A stretch of DNA of 64,000 nucleotides from Hymenopus coronatus (lineage: Eukaryota > Arthropoda > Insecta > Mantodea > Hymenopodidae): NCBI GenBank assembly GCA_030762935.1, contig CM060899.1:67088501-67152500 (forward strand), in the 5' to 3' direction. Below, piece after piece: positions 43,584 through 55,184 of this stretch; within the stretch, counting starts at the first letter, position 1; each line of letters begins with the position of its first letter. A model generated the notes under the pieces. The model searched no databases. It was not told where the DNA came from and saw only the letters and a program-made list of their open reading frames with translations. The translations under genes were made by a program, and so were the position numbers.

Positions 43584-44905
43584 TTGAACTCGTTTTGAAA
43601 GGTATGATTTGAAAGAAAGGAAATAACAAATAACAAATATTTGGGTAGTCCATAGTACTCGCTTTTAAAGTCATGATTTGAAAATAAGATACGAAAAAAT
43701 ATACATTTATTTGGCTAGTTCATAGAACTCGTTTTTAAAGGTATGATTTGTAAGAAAGGAAATAATAAATAATTATTCATTTGGGTAGTCCTCAGAACTC
43801 GTTTAAAGGCATGAATTGAAAGAAAGGAAAGAAGGAATAGTTATTTATTTGGGTAGTCCATAGAAGTCCTTTTTAAGGGTATGATTTGAAAGAAAGGAAG
43901 TAGGAAATACTTATTTACTTAGCTAGTACATAGAACTCATTTTTAAAGGCATGATTTGTAAGAAAGGAAGTAGAAAATCGTTATTTACTTATCTAGTGCA
44001 TAGAACTGGTTTTTAAAGCCACTATTTGAAGTGTGTCTGTCTGTGGGCAGCATAGCTCAAAAACGAAAAGAGCGTTAAATACCAAACTTGGTATTTAAGT
44101 TCAGTATCTTCCAAGGTTACGAAGATTTTCAAGAAAATCCCCCCACCCCCAACTACCCTTCACATGGAAAAATTTTCGAAAATTCTGATTTTCTAAAAAA
44201 TGGCTCTAACGATTTTGATTAAAATATCATATATTAAAGATATATAAATATGACTATATGATATATATATGACAAATAAAATGTATATCTTGAATTTTCT
44301 GGGAATAGCCTCTTATGACTACTTTATTCTGGATGAATTTTACGGAAGTTTGTGTAACTGGTAAACCGTAAGAGATAGAAAAAACTTACCACACAAAAAC
44401 TATAGAGCACATTAAAGCACACAATTCATGTCATATACATTTTTTTTTCAAGGAGTTGATCGTTTTTTAGATATTCCTTGCTTTTTGTTTCAGCCTTAAA
44501 AAACTTATACATTTCTCATACAGGAATTCGTCAACTCCTGTCCATACAAACAAAGGAACTTCAGTCACATAGCAACCAGCTTTTGACTATCACTTTAACC
44601 TATGGTAGTCCCTTATTTCGCTTCTACTTACAGGGAAGCAAGTATTAAGACTATTTCTGCTAATTTTTCCTCAAATAGCATGAAGTAAATAGAAGCATAC
44701 ATTTTTTAACAAAAATTTGTTGCAGAGATATAGAAAAAATCACGTGAATGGATTACATCAGATTTTTAAAGGTATAATGCTACAGAAAGGAATAAAGAGT
44801 AGATATTTAATTGAGCAGTACATAGAACTCTATTCAAGGGCATACTTTGAAAGAAAGGAAGTAGGAAACAATGTTGGGCAGTCCATAGAACAGAGTGGTA
44901 ACGTG
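43584..44905. repeat. 70-bp minisatellite, eight units, split by an H repeat
   Basis: Units start at about 43601, 43670, 43740, 43808, 43878, 43948 and 44018 (period 68-70 bp). Two more follow the H insertion at about 44771 and 44839. Each has GG(T/C)ATGATTTGAAAGAAAGGA, a variable AT part, then GGGTAGTCCATAGAACTC. Units differ by roughly 10 to 25 percent. No coding meaning seen. Confidence 0.9.
44031..44767 (+). repeat. H repeat, forward, starting at the GT tract
   Basis: Starts directly at TGTGTCTGTCTGTGGGCAGC, without the terminal palindrome. The rest is intact to GTGAATGGATTACATCAG and the T-run. The 5' loss may have happened at or after insertion into the minisatellite. Confidence 0.87.
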
Positions 44906-45294
44906 GCAGATAGTGATCTCACATAATGGAAGATATATTTCTGCTTTAAGAGAAAACACTGCGGATAAAGCTTGGAGACGGGATTGCGGGAGAAATGCCT
45001 GGGCATTCCGCCGGCGAGCATGGCTGGTTATACGTGCCCTGCACAACACGCAGATGGATTGATAGCCCCTAAAACATTTAGTTGAAATTGGCTGCTAGCG
45101 GCATTTGACCAAAGGTTCGATTCCCTTTGCGGCAACTACGTGCTTGGAATTCACTTTGCCGGAGACGGATGTAAGGAATCTCTGTGGTATCTGGGCGCCG
45201 ATATTACTGTGAACCCCGTGTCCCGCATTACATATTTTTAGAAGACATTTTCCCCTATGAGATATAGAGTGAAATTTTGACTACCAATCAAACT
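44906..45294. other. no recognised gene; isolated B-box-like motif
   Basis: A GGTTCGATTCCCTTTGCGGC stretch at about 45115 resembles a B box, but I cannot find a matching A box or a repeat partner. Confidence 0.4.
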
Positions 45295-45299
45295 TTTAC

Positions 45300-45412
45300 G
45301 TTCTTTACGCTTTTGATGTTTATTGTATTGTATTCCACCCAAAAATTTGATATTGAAAATGCACCGGAAATGCATGTATTTAAAGTCCCCGGAATCCAAA
45401 ATAAGCATTTTT
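45300..45412 (+). repeat. H repeat, 5' part, broken at GCATTTTT
   Basis: Old forward copy from the GTATTGTATTCCACCC part to AAAATAAGCATTTTT, where the next H copy starts. Confidence 0.75.
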
Positions 45413-45543
45413 ACTTTCTCTAGCCCGTATGTACAATGTACAGTAGGCAACAAGGGTATTGTAATCCACATAAAACATCAATGCAGAGATTTCACCGGAA
45501 ATATATTTTTGAGGTCCCCTGAGTCAGAAAAAAGCATTTTTAG

Positions 45544-46160
45544 TTGAATGAATGAATGAATAAGTGTATTTATTGAACTTCAACATTCACACGGGTCCAC
45601 AGACCGTACGTGCTTTTGTAATACACACTAAAAAGCAATATTAAAACAACAAAGAATTAAAACAGTAAACATGAATATAAAAATAGAAATATATTTAAAT
45701 ACAGCAATTTAAATTTACAGCACCGATTACACCTTCATAAATGTACCCTCTTATAATAGATAAATACACTTAAAAGAAATATATACATAATATATACACA
45801 ATATATAAAGCCATAACACAACAGTGACCTAAGTATGACACAAAATATATGAATAAAAATAATTGTGGTAACTTTTGTTTAGTTGTTCTTATCCCCCCCC
45901 TCTTCTCTATTGACAGAAACTTCTCAGATTTCAGTTCTCTTGCCCTAAGTATAAATTTACCAAGCCCGTCCACGTCTTCCGTGCCTGCCAGTAGCGTCCA
46001 ACATGCTTCTAGCCTTAGATTCGCGGTGGTAAAGAATCCCGGTAAATATTTTTCCCGCCATTCCTCCGTACCCCTACATCTTGCCAAGATGTGGGTCCAC
46101 GACTTTTCCTTCTCGCAAATGGGACAGATTCTCGTACCATTCTCGTCAGCAATTTAAATG
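45544..46160 (-). mobile_element. LINE-C 3' end, longest copy
   Basis: Minus-strand non-LTR retrotransposon, cut at its 5' side inside the coding region. Order on the minus strand: end of ORF2 with a zinc-knuckle-like motif, stop, AT-rich 3' UTR with CACACGGGTCCACAGACC (reading ACGGTCTGTGGACCCGTG), AATAAATACACTTATTCA, and a (TTCA)n tail ending at 45544. Inserted at the GCATTTTT site of an H copy. Confidence 0.85.
45770..46157 (-). pseudogene. LINE-C ORF2, C-terminal end
   Basis: Minus-strand frame of about 129 residues. It contains CPICEKEKSWTHILARC, a Cys-Cys-His-Cys arrangement found at the C-terminal end of the reverse transcriptase proteins of several non-LTR clades. Then come GTEEWREKYLP, LEACWTLLAGTEDVDGLGKF and a hydrophobic end to a stop at 45770. 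The RT catalytic motifs are off the truncated 5' side. The copy at 63397 keeps a related C-terminal part, which supports a real coding end. The clade cannot be decided from this piece. Confidence 0.75.
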
Positions 46161-46264
46161 TAAGCGCGCGTTTGTGTGTGTGTGTGTGTGTGTGTTGTGT
46201 GTGTGTATTTCCCTATCCTGCTTTGGACAGCATAGCTCAAAAACGAAAAGTCTGTTAAATACCA

Positions 46265-47015
46265 ATACCCCTGCATCAAAAAATATAGCATTTTTGGAAA
46301 AAGGTACATGCTTGTGCGTGTGTGTGTCTGTGTGTGTCTCTGTACAGCATACCTTAAAAACGAAAAATCCGTTTACTACCAAACTTGGTATTTAAGTCTA
46401 ATATCCTCCAAGAATGCTACACAAATATTTCCAAAATAATTCCTCCACCCTTAACTACCCTTTACGTGGAAAATTTTGATTTTCTCAAAAATGGTTCTAA
46501 AAATATAGATTAAATACTATATATTAAAGATATTTACATAAGCAATAAACTTTTGGTTGTGAACTTTCTGGGAATTCCCTCTGACGACTCTTTGTTCTGG
46601 ATAAATTTTACTGGATTTTGTTTAAGTAGGAAACCGTAAGAGGTAGACAAGAACTTACTACACAAAAACGTGGATCTCGTTAAAACACACACTATATGTA
46701 TTATACATTTTTTCGTAGAGTTGGCCATATTTGAGATATTCTTTATATTGGTTTAAATTTTAAAATTCTTAAAACTTGTCACTTGCGGGTATTTTCAGCT
46801 CCTCGCAATGCAAAGAAACGGATTTCAATCACATATCAACCACATTTTAAAACATTAGACTATCGTTTTAGCCTAGTGTATTCCCTTATTTCCCTTCTAC
46901 TTACAAGGAAGCAAGTAATAAGATAATTTCTGCAAATATTTATATAGAGTAGCATGATAGATAAGAGGATAATCCCTTATAAGTAAAATTTATTTATGGA
47001 ACAGTAGTTAGAGAA
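46265..47015 (+). repeat. H repeat, forward, begins at the box before GCATTTTT
   Basis: Starts TACCCCTGCATCAAAAAATA fused to the previous copy. Second GT tract. Sub-type with GCAAAGAAACGGATTTCAATC. The 3' end is degraded near 47015. Confidence 0.8.
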
Positions 47016-47024
47016 ATTTACGGT

Positions 47025-47446
47025 TTAACAGTTATGCAAAGCTCAGCCAGAATAAAAAGCTCTAAAAACTCAAAATACACATTTTACTTGTAACATTAAT
47101 ATCTTTAATTTACGGCATTTTAATCAAAATCGTCAGAGACATTTTTTGAGAAAATCAAATTTTCTAAAATTATTTCATGAAAAGGATAGTTTGGGATGAA
47201 AAGACTTTCATGAAAATCTTCGTGTCGCATTCTTGGTTAAGTAACAAATACAAAGTTTGTTACTTACCCAAATTTTCGATTTTTGATTATGCTGTCCACA
47301 AACACATACACACACACGCGCGCGCACACTAGGACCTTTTTCTAAAATTGTTTTTTTTTTTGGATTCAGGAGGTGCCAAAACATGTATTTCCGAGTTATC
47401 TCGGTATTGTATTTTTGGATGTATATAGTACGTGTAGAGGAAGTAT
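47025..47446 (-). repeat. H repeat, reverse, first of a run of short units
   Basis: Enters at TTACGGTTTAACAGTTATGC and ends GTGTAGAGGAAGTATTAAA. Confidence 0.82.
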
Positions 47447-47791
47447 TAAATAACTTTAATATACGATATTTTAATCAAAATCGTTAGAGCCATTTTTGAG
47501 AAAATGTTTCCATCTAAAAGGTACTCGCGAGTGGGAGTATTTTCTTGAAAATCTTCGTGTCGCATCCTTGGAAGACGCTGAACTTAAATACCAAGTTTGG
47601 TATTTAACGGACTTTTCGTTTATGAGCTATGCTGTTCATACACGCACACACGGACCATTTTCTAGAACAACTTTTTTTTATTCAGAAAGTCGCAAAATAT
47701 GTATTTCCGGTGAACTCTCGTTATCGAATTTTTGGGTGCAATACAATACCTTCTCTATACACGATGTACTTAGTACGTGTAGAGAAAGTAA
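47447..47791 (-). repeat. truncated H unit, tandem unit 1
   Basis: Begins AACTTTAATATACGATATTT right after the previous end; full distal half to TAGAGAAAGTA. Confidence 0.87.
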
Positions 47792-48172
47792 GAAATACCT
47801 TTAATATACGATATTTTGATCAAAATCTTTAGTCATTTTTGAGAAAATAAACATTTTTTAAATGATTCTATGTAAAGGGTAGTTGGGGGTGTGGATATTG
47901 TCTTGAAAACCTTCGTGTCGCATTCTTAGATGACACTGAACTTAAATACCAAGTTTGGTATTTAACGGACTTTTCGTTTTTGAGTTATGGTGTCTACAAA
48001 CATATACACATGCACCCACACACCACGGACCATTTTCTAAAATTGCTTTTTTTTTTTTTTTATCCAGGAAGTCCCAAAACATGTATTTCTGGTGAAATTT
48101 CGGTATCGAATTTTGATAGCAATATAATAACTTCTCTATACACGATGTTCATAGTACGTGTAGAGAAAGTAA
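47792..48172 (-). repeat. truncated H unit, tandem unit 2
   Basis: Same entry point (TACCTTTAATATACGATATT), one period (about 345 bp) downstream; ends TAGAGAAAGTA. Confidence 0.87.
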
Positions 48173-49415
48173 TAAATATCTTTAATATACGATTTTTAAT
48201 CAAAAATGCTCATTTTTGAGAAAATAAGCATTTTCTTAAATGGCTCCATGTAAAGGCTAGTTGGGGGTGCGAGTATTTTCTTGAAAATCTTCGTGTCGCA
48301 TCCTTAAAAGATACTGAACTTATATACTAAGTTTGTTACTTAATGCATTCTCGTTTTTGAGCTATGCTGTCACACACACACACTCGGACCTTTTTCTAAA
48401 AATGCTGTTTTACTCTTTCTAGTCCCATATGTACAATGTACATAGGGATAGAGAAGGTATTGTAATGCACCCAAAAATTCGATAGCGAGATTTCACCGGA
48501 AATATGTTTTCGGGTCCCCTGAGTCCGAAAAAAAAGGATTTTTAAAAAAATGTCCGTGTGTGTGTGTCTGTCTCTGTGTGTGTGTGTGTCTGTGGACAGC
48601 ACAGCCCCAAAACGAAAAGACCGTTAAATACCAAACTTGGTATTTAGATTTAGTTTCTTCCAAGGATGCGACACGAAGATTTTCAAAAAAAGCTCCACAA
48701 ACTACCTACCCTTTACATGGCAAAAAAATCCAAAATTTTTATTTTCTTAAAAATGGCTGTAACGATTTCGATTAGAATCCCGTATACTAAAGCTATTTAT
48801 GTCCGAAATAAAATGTATATCTCGAATTTTTTGGGAATAGCTCTGAAGACCTCTTTATTCTGGATGAAGTTTGTTGAATTTTGCTTAACTGTTAAACCGT
48901 AAGAGGTAGAAAAACACTCACTACACAAAAAGTGTACATCATGACAAAACACACAATTTATGTCCTTTACGTTTTTGTTGTAGAGGTAACCGTTTCCGAG
49001 ATATTCCTAGTTATTGGTTTCAATCGTGAAGTACTTAATCTTTTCTCACACAGGAAGTGTCCGCTTTTCTTTTGTTCTACTCCTGGCCAAGCAAAGAAGT
49101 GATTTTCAATGACAACCACATAACGATAGCTTTTAAAACATTTGACAATCACTTTAGCATAGCACATTCCCTTATACCTTCTAATTATAAGGAACTAAGT
49201 AATAAGAACATTCTGCTAATGTTTATCTCGATTATCATTGTGTACAAATACATAATCTTTTGTAGGAGGTTTGTTGAGCAGCTAGAGAAGGTCATATGAG
49301 TGTAACACATCAGCTTTTTTATTCAGGAAGTATTTCCAGTGAAATCACGGTATCGAATTTTTGGGTGGAATACAATACTTTCTCTATCCATGATGTAAAT
49401 TGTAGAGAAAGTAAA
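48173..49415 (-). repeat. truncated H unit, tandem unit 3, split by a forward H copy
   Basis: Same entry point again (381 bp after unit 2). Interrupted at AAAATGCTGTTT (48411), resumes TTATTCAGGAAGTATTTCC at about 49318, ends TAGAGAAAGTA. Confidence 0.87.
48412..49316 (+). repeat. H repeat, forward, nested in a reverse unit
   Basis: ACTCTTTCTAGTCCCATATG to GTGTAACACATCAGC plus T-run. 3' half of the GAGGTAACCGTTTCCGAG type. The host sequence reads through exactly when this copy is removed, leaving only T-run ambiguity. Good evidence that T-rich sites are targeted. Confidence 0.9.
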
Positions 49416-49416
49416 A

Positions 49417-49803
49417 AGGAAATACGGAGGGTAGAGGTAGAGAGAGAGGTCATTGCGTATGCTCCTAGCTACCAAAAATTGCAGCGAGTTTTCTGATCTA
49501 AGTACGCTTTAGACGTTGGGAACATGCAATTTACATTCAAATCTACGCTGTGTTTATAGACAGTCCGCTTTGCTTTGGTGAACGCTTCTTCTGAATTTTT
49601 TAGTTATGGTGGAGGGGATCGCTGATTGTTTTTCTTGTTCTGATTGGAATCGGTTCATTACTCCAGATAATTGAATTCCCAGCTATCGGTTAGTATACTC
49701 TCCCGCGCTCTCGCAGCTCCACGGTGGGGAATATACATGGGCGTCCCACGTGCGTATTACATTTTTAAAAACATCGCCAAATATTGACTATAAACCTAAC
49801 ATA
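49417..49803. other. no recognised gene
   Basis: Unique-looking sequence between two H copies. Nothing supportable. Confidence 0.45.
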
Positions 49804-50613
49804 AAAATATGATATGTGCCATTCACATGTCTTTCTCTACATCTCTGCAATAAATTGTTCTTAAAAAGCTTATTTACTTCATGCTAAACGAGAAAATACT
49901 AGCAGAAATAATCTTATTACTTGCTTCCTTGTAAGCAGAAGTGAAATAAGGCAGTAGCATAGGTTAAAGTGGTGGCCAAAACTGGTTGCTATGTGACTGA
50001 AGTTCCTTTGTTAATATGGACAGAAGTTCACAAATTCCTGTATGAGAAAAGTATAAGTTTTTCAAAGCTGAAACCAAAAACAATGAATATCTAAAAAATT
50101 ACCAACTCCACGAAAAAAAGTATGTAACATAAATTGTATGTTTAAATGTGCTCTATATTTTTGGTGTCATAAGTTTTTTTCCATCTCTTACGGTTTAGCA
50201 GTTATACAAAATTCCGTAAAATTCATCCAGAATAAAGTAGTCTTTAGAGGCTATTCCCGGAAAATTCAAATTAACATTTTAATAGTATAGTCAGGTAAAT
50301 ATTTTGAATAAACGATTTGTAATCCAAATAGTTAGAGCCATTTTTGAGAAAATAAAAATTTTAGAAAAAAGTTCCTTGTAGAGGGTAGTTGGGGGTGTGG
50401 GAATTTTCTTGAAAATCTTCTTGTCGCCTCCTGGACAGATACCAAACTTAAATACCAATTTTGGTACTTAACGGTCTTTTCGTTTTGGAGCTATGCTTTG
50501 CTTGAATTCAGGGAGACCCAAAGCATGTATTTCCGGTGAAATTTCGGTATCGAATTTTTGGGTGGAATACAATACCTTCTCTATACTATGTACATAGTAT
50601 GTATAGAGAAAGT
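49804..50613 (-). repeat. H repeat, reverse, near full length
   Basis: TGATATGTGCCATTCACATG to TAGAGAAAGTAA at about 50613; the CA tract is deleted (GAGCTATGCTTTGCTTGAAT). Confidence 0.88.
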
Positions 50614-50629
50614 AAAAAACATTTTATAT

Positions 50630-51988
50630 ATATGTGGGTGTGGTCAGTATAGCTTAAAAACGAAAAGTCGGTTAAATACCAAACTTGTCATTTAAGTTGA
50701 GCATCTTCCGAGGATGCGACACTGAGATTTTCAAGAAAATCTTAAAATGTCAAAAATGGTTTTAACGATTTGGATTAAAATGCCTCATATTCACGATGTT
50801 TTAATGTCATATAAAATATACCCACATATACATGTTAAAGTTTCTGGAAATAGCCTCAGAAGAATCCTTTATTTTGGATGACTATTATACCACTGGCAAA
50901 TCGTAAGAAATAGACCAAAAAGACTTACTCTACAAAACAAAACAGACATTAAACCACGTGATTAATGCTATATACATTTTTAGAGTTGATCGTTTTCGAT
51001 ATCTTTCGGATTATTGGTGGGTATTAATTTAAAAGGTCCTTAAACCTTTCTACAACGGAAATACATCTTTCTTCTCGTTTTTGTTTGTTTACTCCTGGCT
51101 ATAACAGAGAATATAATTACAATATGATTTTAAAGGTCTTGTCTATCTATTTAGCCTGTGCAGTCCCTTGTTTCCTTCTACTTAGAAAAATCTGATGTGT
51201 TCCATTCACATCACTTTCTCTACTTCTCTGCAACAAATTATTGCTAAAAAACTTATGATTCTATTTACTTCATGCTAATCGTGAAAAAATTAGCAGAAAT
51301 AGTCTTATTATTTGCTTCCTTGTAAGTAGAAGCGAAACAAGGGAGTACAATAGGTTAAAGTGATAGTCAAAAGCTGGCTGCTATGTGACTGAAGTTCCTT
51401 AGTTTGTATGGACAGGAATTGACAAATATCTGTATGAGAAAAGTACAAGTTTTTCAAAGCTGAAACCAAAAATAAGGAATATCTAAAAAACGATCAACTC
51501 CTCGATAAAATTTATATAACATAAATTGTGTGTTTTAGTGTGGTCTACATTTTTTGTATGGTAAGTTTTTGTCCATTTCTTATGGTTTAGCAGTTATGTA
51601 AAATGCATCCGAAATAAAGTAGTCTTCAGAGGCTATTTCCAGATAATTCAAAATATACGATATTTTAATCAAAATCGTTAGAGCCATTTTTGAGAAAATC
51701 AAACATTTCGGAAAAAGTTCCATGTAAAGGGTAGTTGGGGGTGGAGGGATTTTCTTGGAAAACTTCACGCCGCATCTTTGGAAGATTCCAAACCTAAATA
51801 CCAAGTTTTGTGAAAATGTTTTTTTTTTGTTTTGTTTTTTTTTTTGTTTCAGGGGGACCGAAAACATGTATTTCATGTGAAATCTCTATACACTATGTAA
51901 ATGTAGAGAAAGTAAAAAAGCAATGCTACTTATTCAGCTTCTGCGGAACAGCTAAGGAAAGTCATGTGAATGGAACACGTCAGGTTTT
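50630..51988 (+). repeat. H repeat, forward, split by a reverse H copy
   Basis: From GTGGGTGTGGTCAGTATAGC to CCTTCTACTTAG at 51187. Resumes after 51917 and ends AAGTCATGTGAATGGAACAC and T-run at 51988. The break is in the CTTACAAGG patch. Confidence 0.8.
51190..51913 (-). repeat. H repeat, reverse, nested in a forward copy
   Basis: TCTGATGTGTTCCATTCACA to TAGAGAAAGT (51904-51913). Deletion of the CA tract and box (CCAAGTTTTGTGAAAATG). A T-rich stretch of about 30 bp at 51818-51846. Confidence 0.88.
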
Positions 51989-52446
51989 TAAGGCATGTTT
52001 TGGTGTGTTGCGTTGAAAATTGGTCAACACTATAAGGTGATACGGTTGAGAGACAGATATTCGACTACAAATGCACGTAACAAGTGAATGCGCATTCCTA
52101 TCATCCCTGATAATGCCTGTTCATTAGCCCATATTTCTGCTGAAAGTGATAAAATGGAAAAATAAAAAGGTTAAGCCAGCACTGGTAACAAAACAGAGTC
52201 GTGTTATCTCAAGAGGATAGTAAAATGTGATGAAGCTTTGAGGTCAATCGCGTCAACTATATGACAGTCAGTAATTCCTTGTCAACAGCTGGAGCTGTGG
52301 GCACTGCCTGTAATTATCCTTGTCAATAATGACGCGTAGCTATATGTTAAATGTCGTAAACCCAGTGAGGTGGCACCGTCCGATTCGCATTCATTAAGTA
52401 CCGGGTTCGAGACCCAGTGACCGATCACCTGCTCTATGACATTTTT
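51989..52446. other. no recognised gene; weak tRNA-like motif
   Basis: 52355-52425 contains CCCAGTGAGGTGGCACCG and CCGGGTTCGAGACCCAGTG, the second a good B box. Possibly a decayed SINE head; no partner found. Confidence 0.4.
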
Positions 52447-52490
52447 ACTTTCTCTAGCCCGTATGTACAATGTACATAGGCTGGGGCGGT
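52447..52490 (+). repeat. H repeat, first 44 bp
   Basis: ACTTTCTCTAGCCCGTATGT to TGTACATAGG; unrelated sequence follows until 52663. Confidence 0.75.
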
Positions 52491-52662
52491 ATTATTTGGT
52501 ATCCCGGGTGCAGGTTATGGTTATTAGAATGGTGTGGATATGTGGTTGGCTTAGATCAGAGTTTTTATCAGCATGGAAACTCTTTCAGGTTGTGGAGAGG
52601 CACAAGTGCTTCATTGAGTCCGGCCTTTTTCCTCCGTAGAACACACGCGTATACTTCTTATT

Positions 52663-53507
52663 ACTTTCTCTTGCTACATATGCACAATGTACATAGGGAT
52701 AGAGAAGTATTGCATTCCACCCAAAAATTCGGTACCGAGATTTCACCGGAAATACATGTTTTAGAACCCCCTGGATCCAAAAAAAGCATTTTCAGAAAAG
52801 GATCCGTATGTGTGTGTGTCCGTTTGTCTGTGAACACGATAACTCAAAAACGAAAAGTAGCTAAAATACCAAACTTGGTATTTAAGTTTAGTATCTTCCA
52901 GGGATGCGACACGAACATTTTGAGAAAAATCCCCCCAACCCAAGCTACCCTTTACATTGAACCTTTTTTGAAAATTTTGAATTTTTTCAAAATTGCTCTA
53001 ACGATTTTGATTAAAATATCACGTATTAAAGATATATACCTAACAAATAAAATGTATATCTTGAATTTTCTGGGAATAGCTTCTGAAGACCTGTTTATTC
53101 TGGATGAATTTTGATTAATTTGGCATAACTAGTAAACCCTAAGAGATAGACAGAAACTTACTATACAAAAAATTTAAGTCTTGTTCAAATATACAAGTTA
53201 TGTCATATACATTTTTCTCGTGGAGCTTACCGTTTTCGAGGTATTCATTGCTATTAGTTTAGTTTCTGTTGTGAAGTATTTATACTTTTCTCAGACGGGA
53301 GTGTCCGTTTTTTTTTTTTTTTTTTTGTTCTACTCCTGGTCAAAAAAGCAGCGACTTGTAATGACAATCGCATAGCAAAACTAAATAATAAGAACATTGT
53401 GCTAAAGAGTATCTCGATTAATAAGGTGCAGAAAGAAAGAGAATCTTATGTATGAAGTTTGTAGAACAGCTAGAGAAAGTCAAGTGAGTGTAACACATCA
53501 GACTTTT
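52663..53507 (+). repeat. H repeat, forward, near full length
   Basis: ACTTTCTCTTGCTACATATG start; GATAACTC box; 3' half of the GAGCTTACCGTTTTCGAGG type; ends AAGTGAGTGTAACACATCAG. A 214-residue frame crossing 52470-53114 is repeat translation, not a gene. Confidence 0.9.
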
Positions 53508-53900
53508 TCTTTTTTTACTGACGTTACACTTTACTCGCCCGCGACTGTTATTGTTTATTAATGTTAATGCCGTGATTTATTACCTATTCTGGTCAGCATT
53601 TAAACAACTATTTCCCTTTTTCCCAGGTAGCCTGTACGGCTCCACCTCGGACTCTAAAATCACATCTTAGTTGTGCGGAGGTCCTTTACCAAGTGCCTTA
53701 AACAGTGTCCTCTTGACCAGCGGAGAGCATTGCTCGCTGTCCCGTTAGACTCCTCAGGCAGGACATATTCACCCTTTCCCTCGGTTCAACGCTCTGAGGT
53801 AGCGGTGTCTTGTACCCCGAGCTCATGTCTTATACGTGTAAAATGTCTTTCTACCCTTCCCATTATCATTGTACACTTACACTTTCTTTTCTTGAATATA
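53508..53900. other. no recognised gene
   Basis: Unique-looking. A 121-residue plus frame starting at 53673 has no domain and runs into H sequence. Confidence 0.45.
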
Positions 53901-54784
53901 ACTTTGCCCAGGGACAACACATGTACTGTCTCAAGGGATAGAGAAGTATTGTATTCCACTCAAAAATTCGATGTCGAGAACTTACCGGAAATACATGTTT
54001 TAGGACCCCCTGAATCCGAAAAAAGAATTTTCAGATAAATGTCCGTGTGTGTATATGTGTGTCGGTGGGAAACATGCCTCAAATACGAAAAGTCCGCTAA
54101 AAACCAAACTTGGTATTTAGGTTTGGTATCTTCAAAGGATGCGACACGAAGATTTTCAAGAAAATCCCCCAACACCCAACCACCCTTTACATGGAACTTT
54201 TATCGAAAATTTTGATTTTCTCAAAAATGGTTCTAACGATTTTGATTAAAATATCGTGTGTTAAAAATATTTACCTAACAAATAACATTTATATCTTGAA
54301 TTTTCTGGGTATAGCCTCTGAATTCTACTTTATTCTGGATGAATTTTACGGCATTTTGCTTAGATGCTAAACCATAGGAGGTGGATCAAAATTTACCACA
54401 CAAAAAATATAGAGCACGTTAAAACAAACAATTTGTTTTATATACATATATTTCTTACAGTTCATCATTTTTTAGATTTTCCTTGTTATTTGTTTGAGCT
54501 TTGAAAAATGTATACTTTTCTCATACAGGAATTCTTCTGTCCACACACACACACACACACAAAAGAAAAGGAACTTCAGTCACATAGCAACCAGCTTTTG
54601 CCTATCACTTTAACCTATGGTACTCCCTTATTTCGTTTCTACTTTCAAGGAAGCAAGCAATAAGACTATTTCTGCTAATTCTTTCTAGATTAGCATGGAG
54701 TAAATAGAAGCATAAGATTTTAATAATACTTTTTGTGCTGGGATGTAGAGAAAATAATGTCAATGCAACACATCAGATTTTTTA
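53901..54784 (+). repeat. H repeat, forward, near full length
   Basis: Eroded start (ACTTTGCCCAGGGACAACAC), then the normal order with ATGCCTCAAATACG in place of the usual box. A CA run at 54542-54560 replaces the CATACAAACAAAGG patch. Ends CAATGCAACACATCAG. Confidence 0.87.
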
Positions 54785-55184
54785 ACGTAACCGGAAATGA
54801 CAAGTTGAATGCTTTGGTGACTTATTTGATCCCTTCATTTCATCGTTTCATTCATAATTTACTTCGTCCCGTTAGTCTTTTGCGGGTAGGAAATGTCGAT
54901 GATGGTACTTCGGTGCGGCGTGACAGAAAAATGTATATTATCTGGAACTCGCACCGTTCCTCGTCATTTGGCTTATGTATGATGACGTCCCTTTGGGCAT
55001 GTTCGATGCTGTGTGGGGCGGTATCTCTCTGCTGTATTGTCGGCGCGTTGACAATATTAATTACGCATTAGTTTTTAAAAAATGCGAATATATGAAGTAG
55101 TCAGTAAATACCAGAAGCTGTTGTTTGGAATTACTGGAAACAAGTAGTTAGATACCTAGTAGCTTAATACCTTAGTTAATCATT
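54785..55184. other. no recognised gene
   Basis: About 400 bp. A 112-residue plus frame (54733-55071) starts inside the H repeat and has no recognisable domain. Confidence 0.45.

Larger units (their letters stand above)
45413..46264 (+). repeat. H repeat, forward, split by LINE-C and truncated
   Basis: ACTTTCTCTAGCCCGTATG at 45413 to GCATTTTTAGT at 45543. After LINE-C it resumes at the GT tract (46167) with GCATAGCTC at about 46230 and stops in the middle of the palindrome at about 46264. Confidence 0.78.

Noticed and set aside
43584..44905. CRISPR-like array
   Set aside because: The repeats are contiguous degenerate 70-bp units without unique spacers, in a eukaryotic context.
46146..46382. 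Frames with THTHTHTH or VCVCVCV peptides here and in many other places
   Set aside because: They are GT/CA microsatellite translations inside H repeats, occur on both strands and are not conserved as protein.
52470..53114. 214-residue plus-strand open frame
   Set aside because: Its second part is the translation of an H repeat, including the GT tract as VCVCV-type residues; the first part has no domain.
53673..54038. 121-residue plus-strand frame as a host exon
   Set aside because: No domain, no splice support, and its end is H-repeat sequence.
54733..55071. 112-residue plus-strand frame as a small secreted or membrane protein
   Set aside because: It starts inside the 3' end of an H repeat, and the hydrophobic end alone is not enough evidence.
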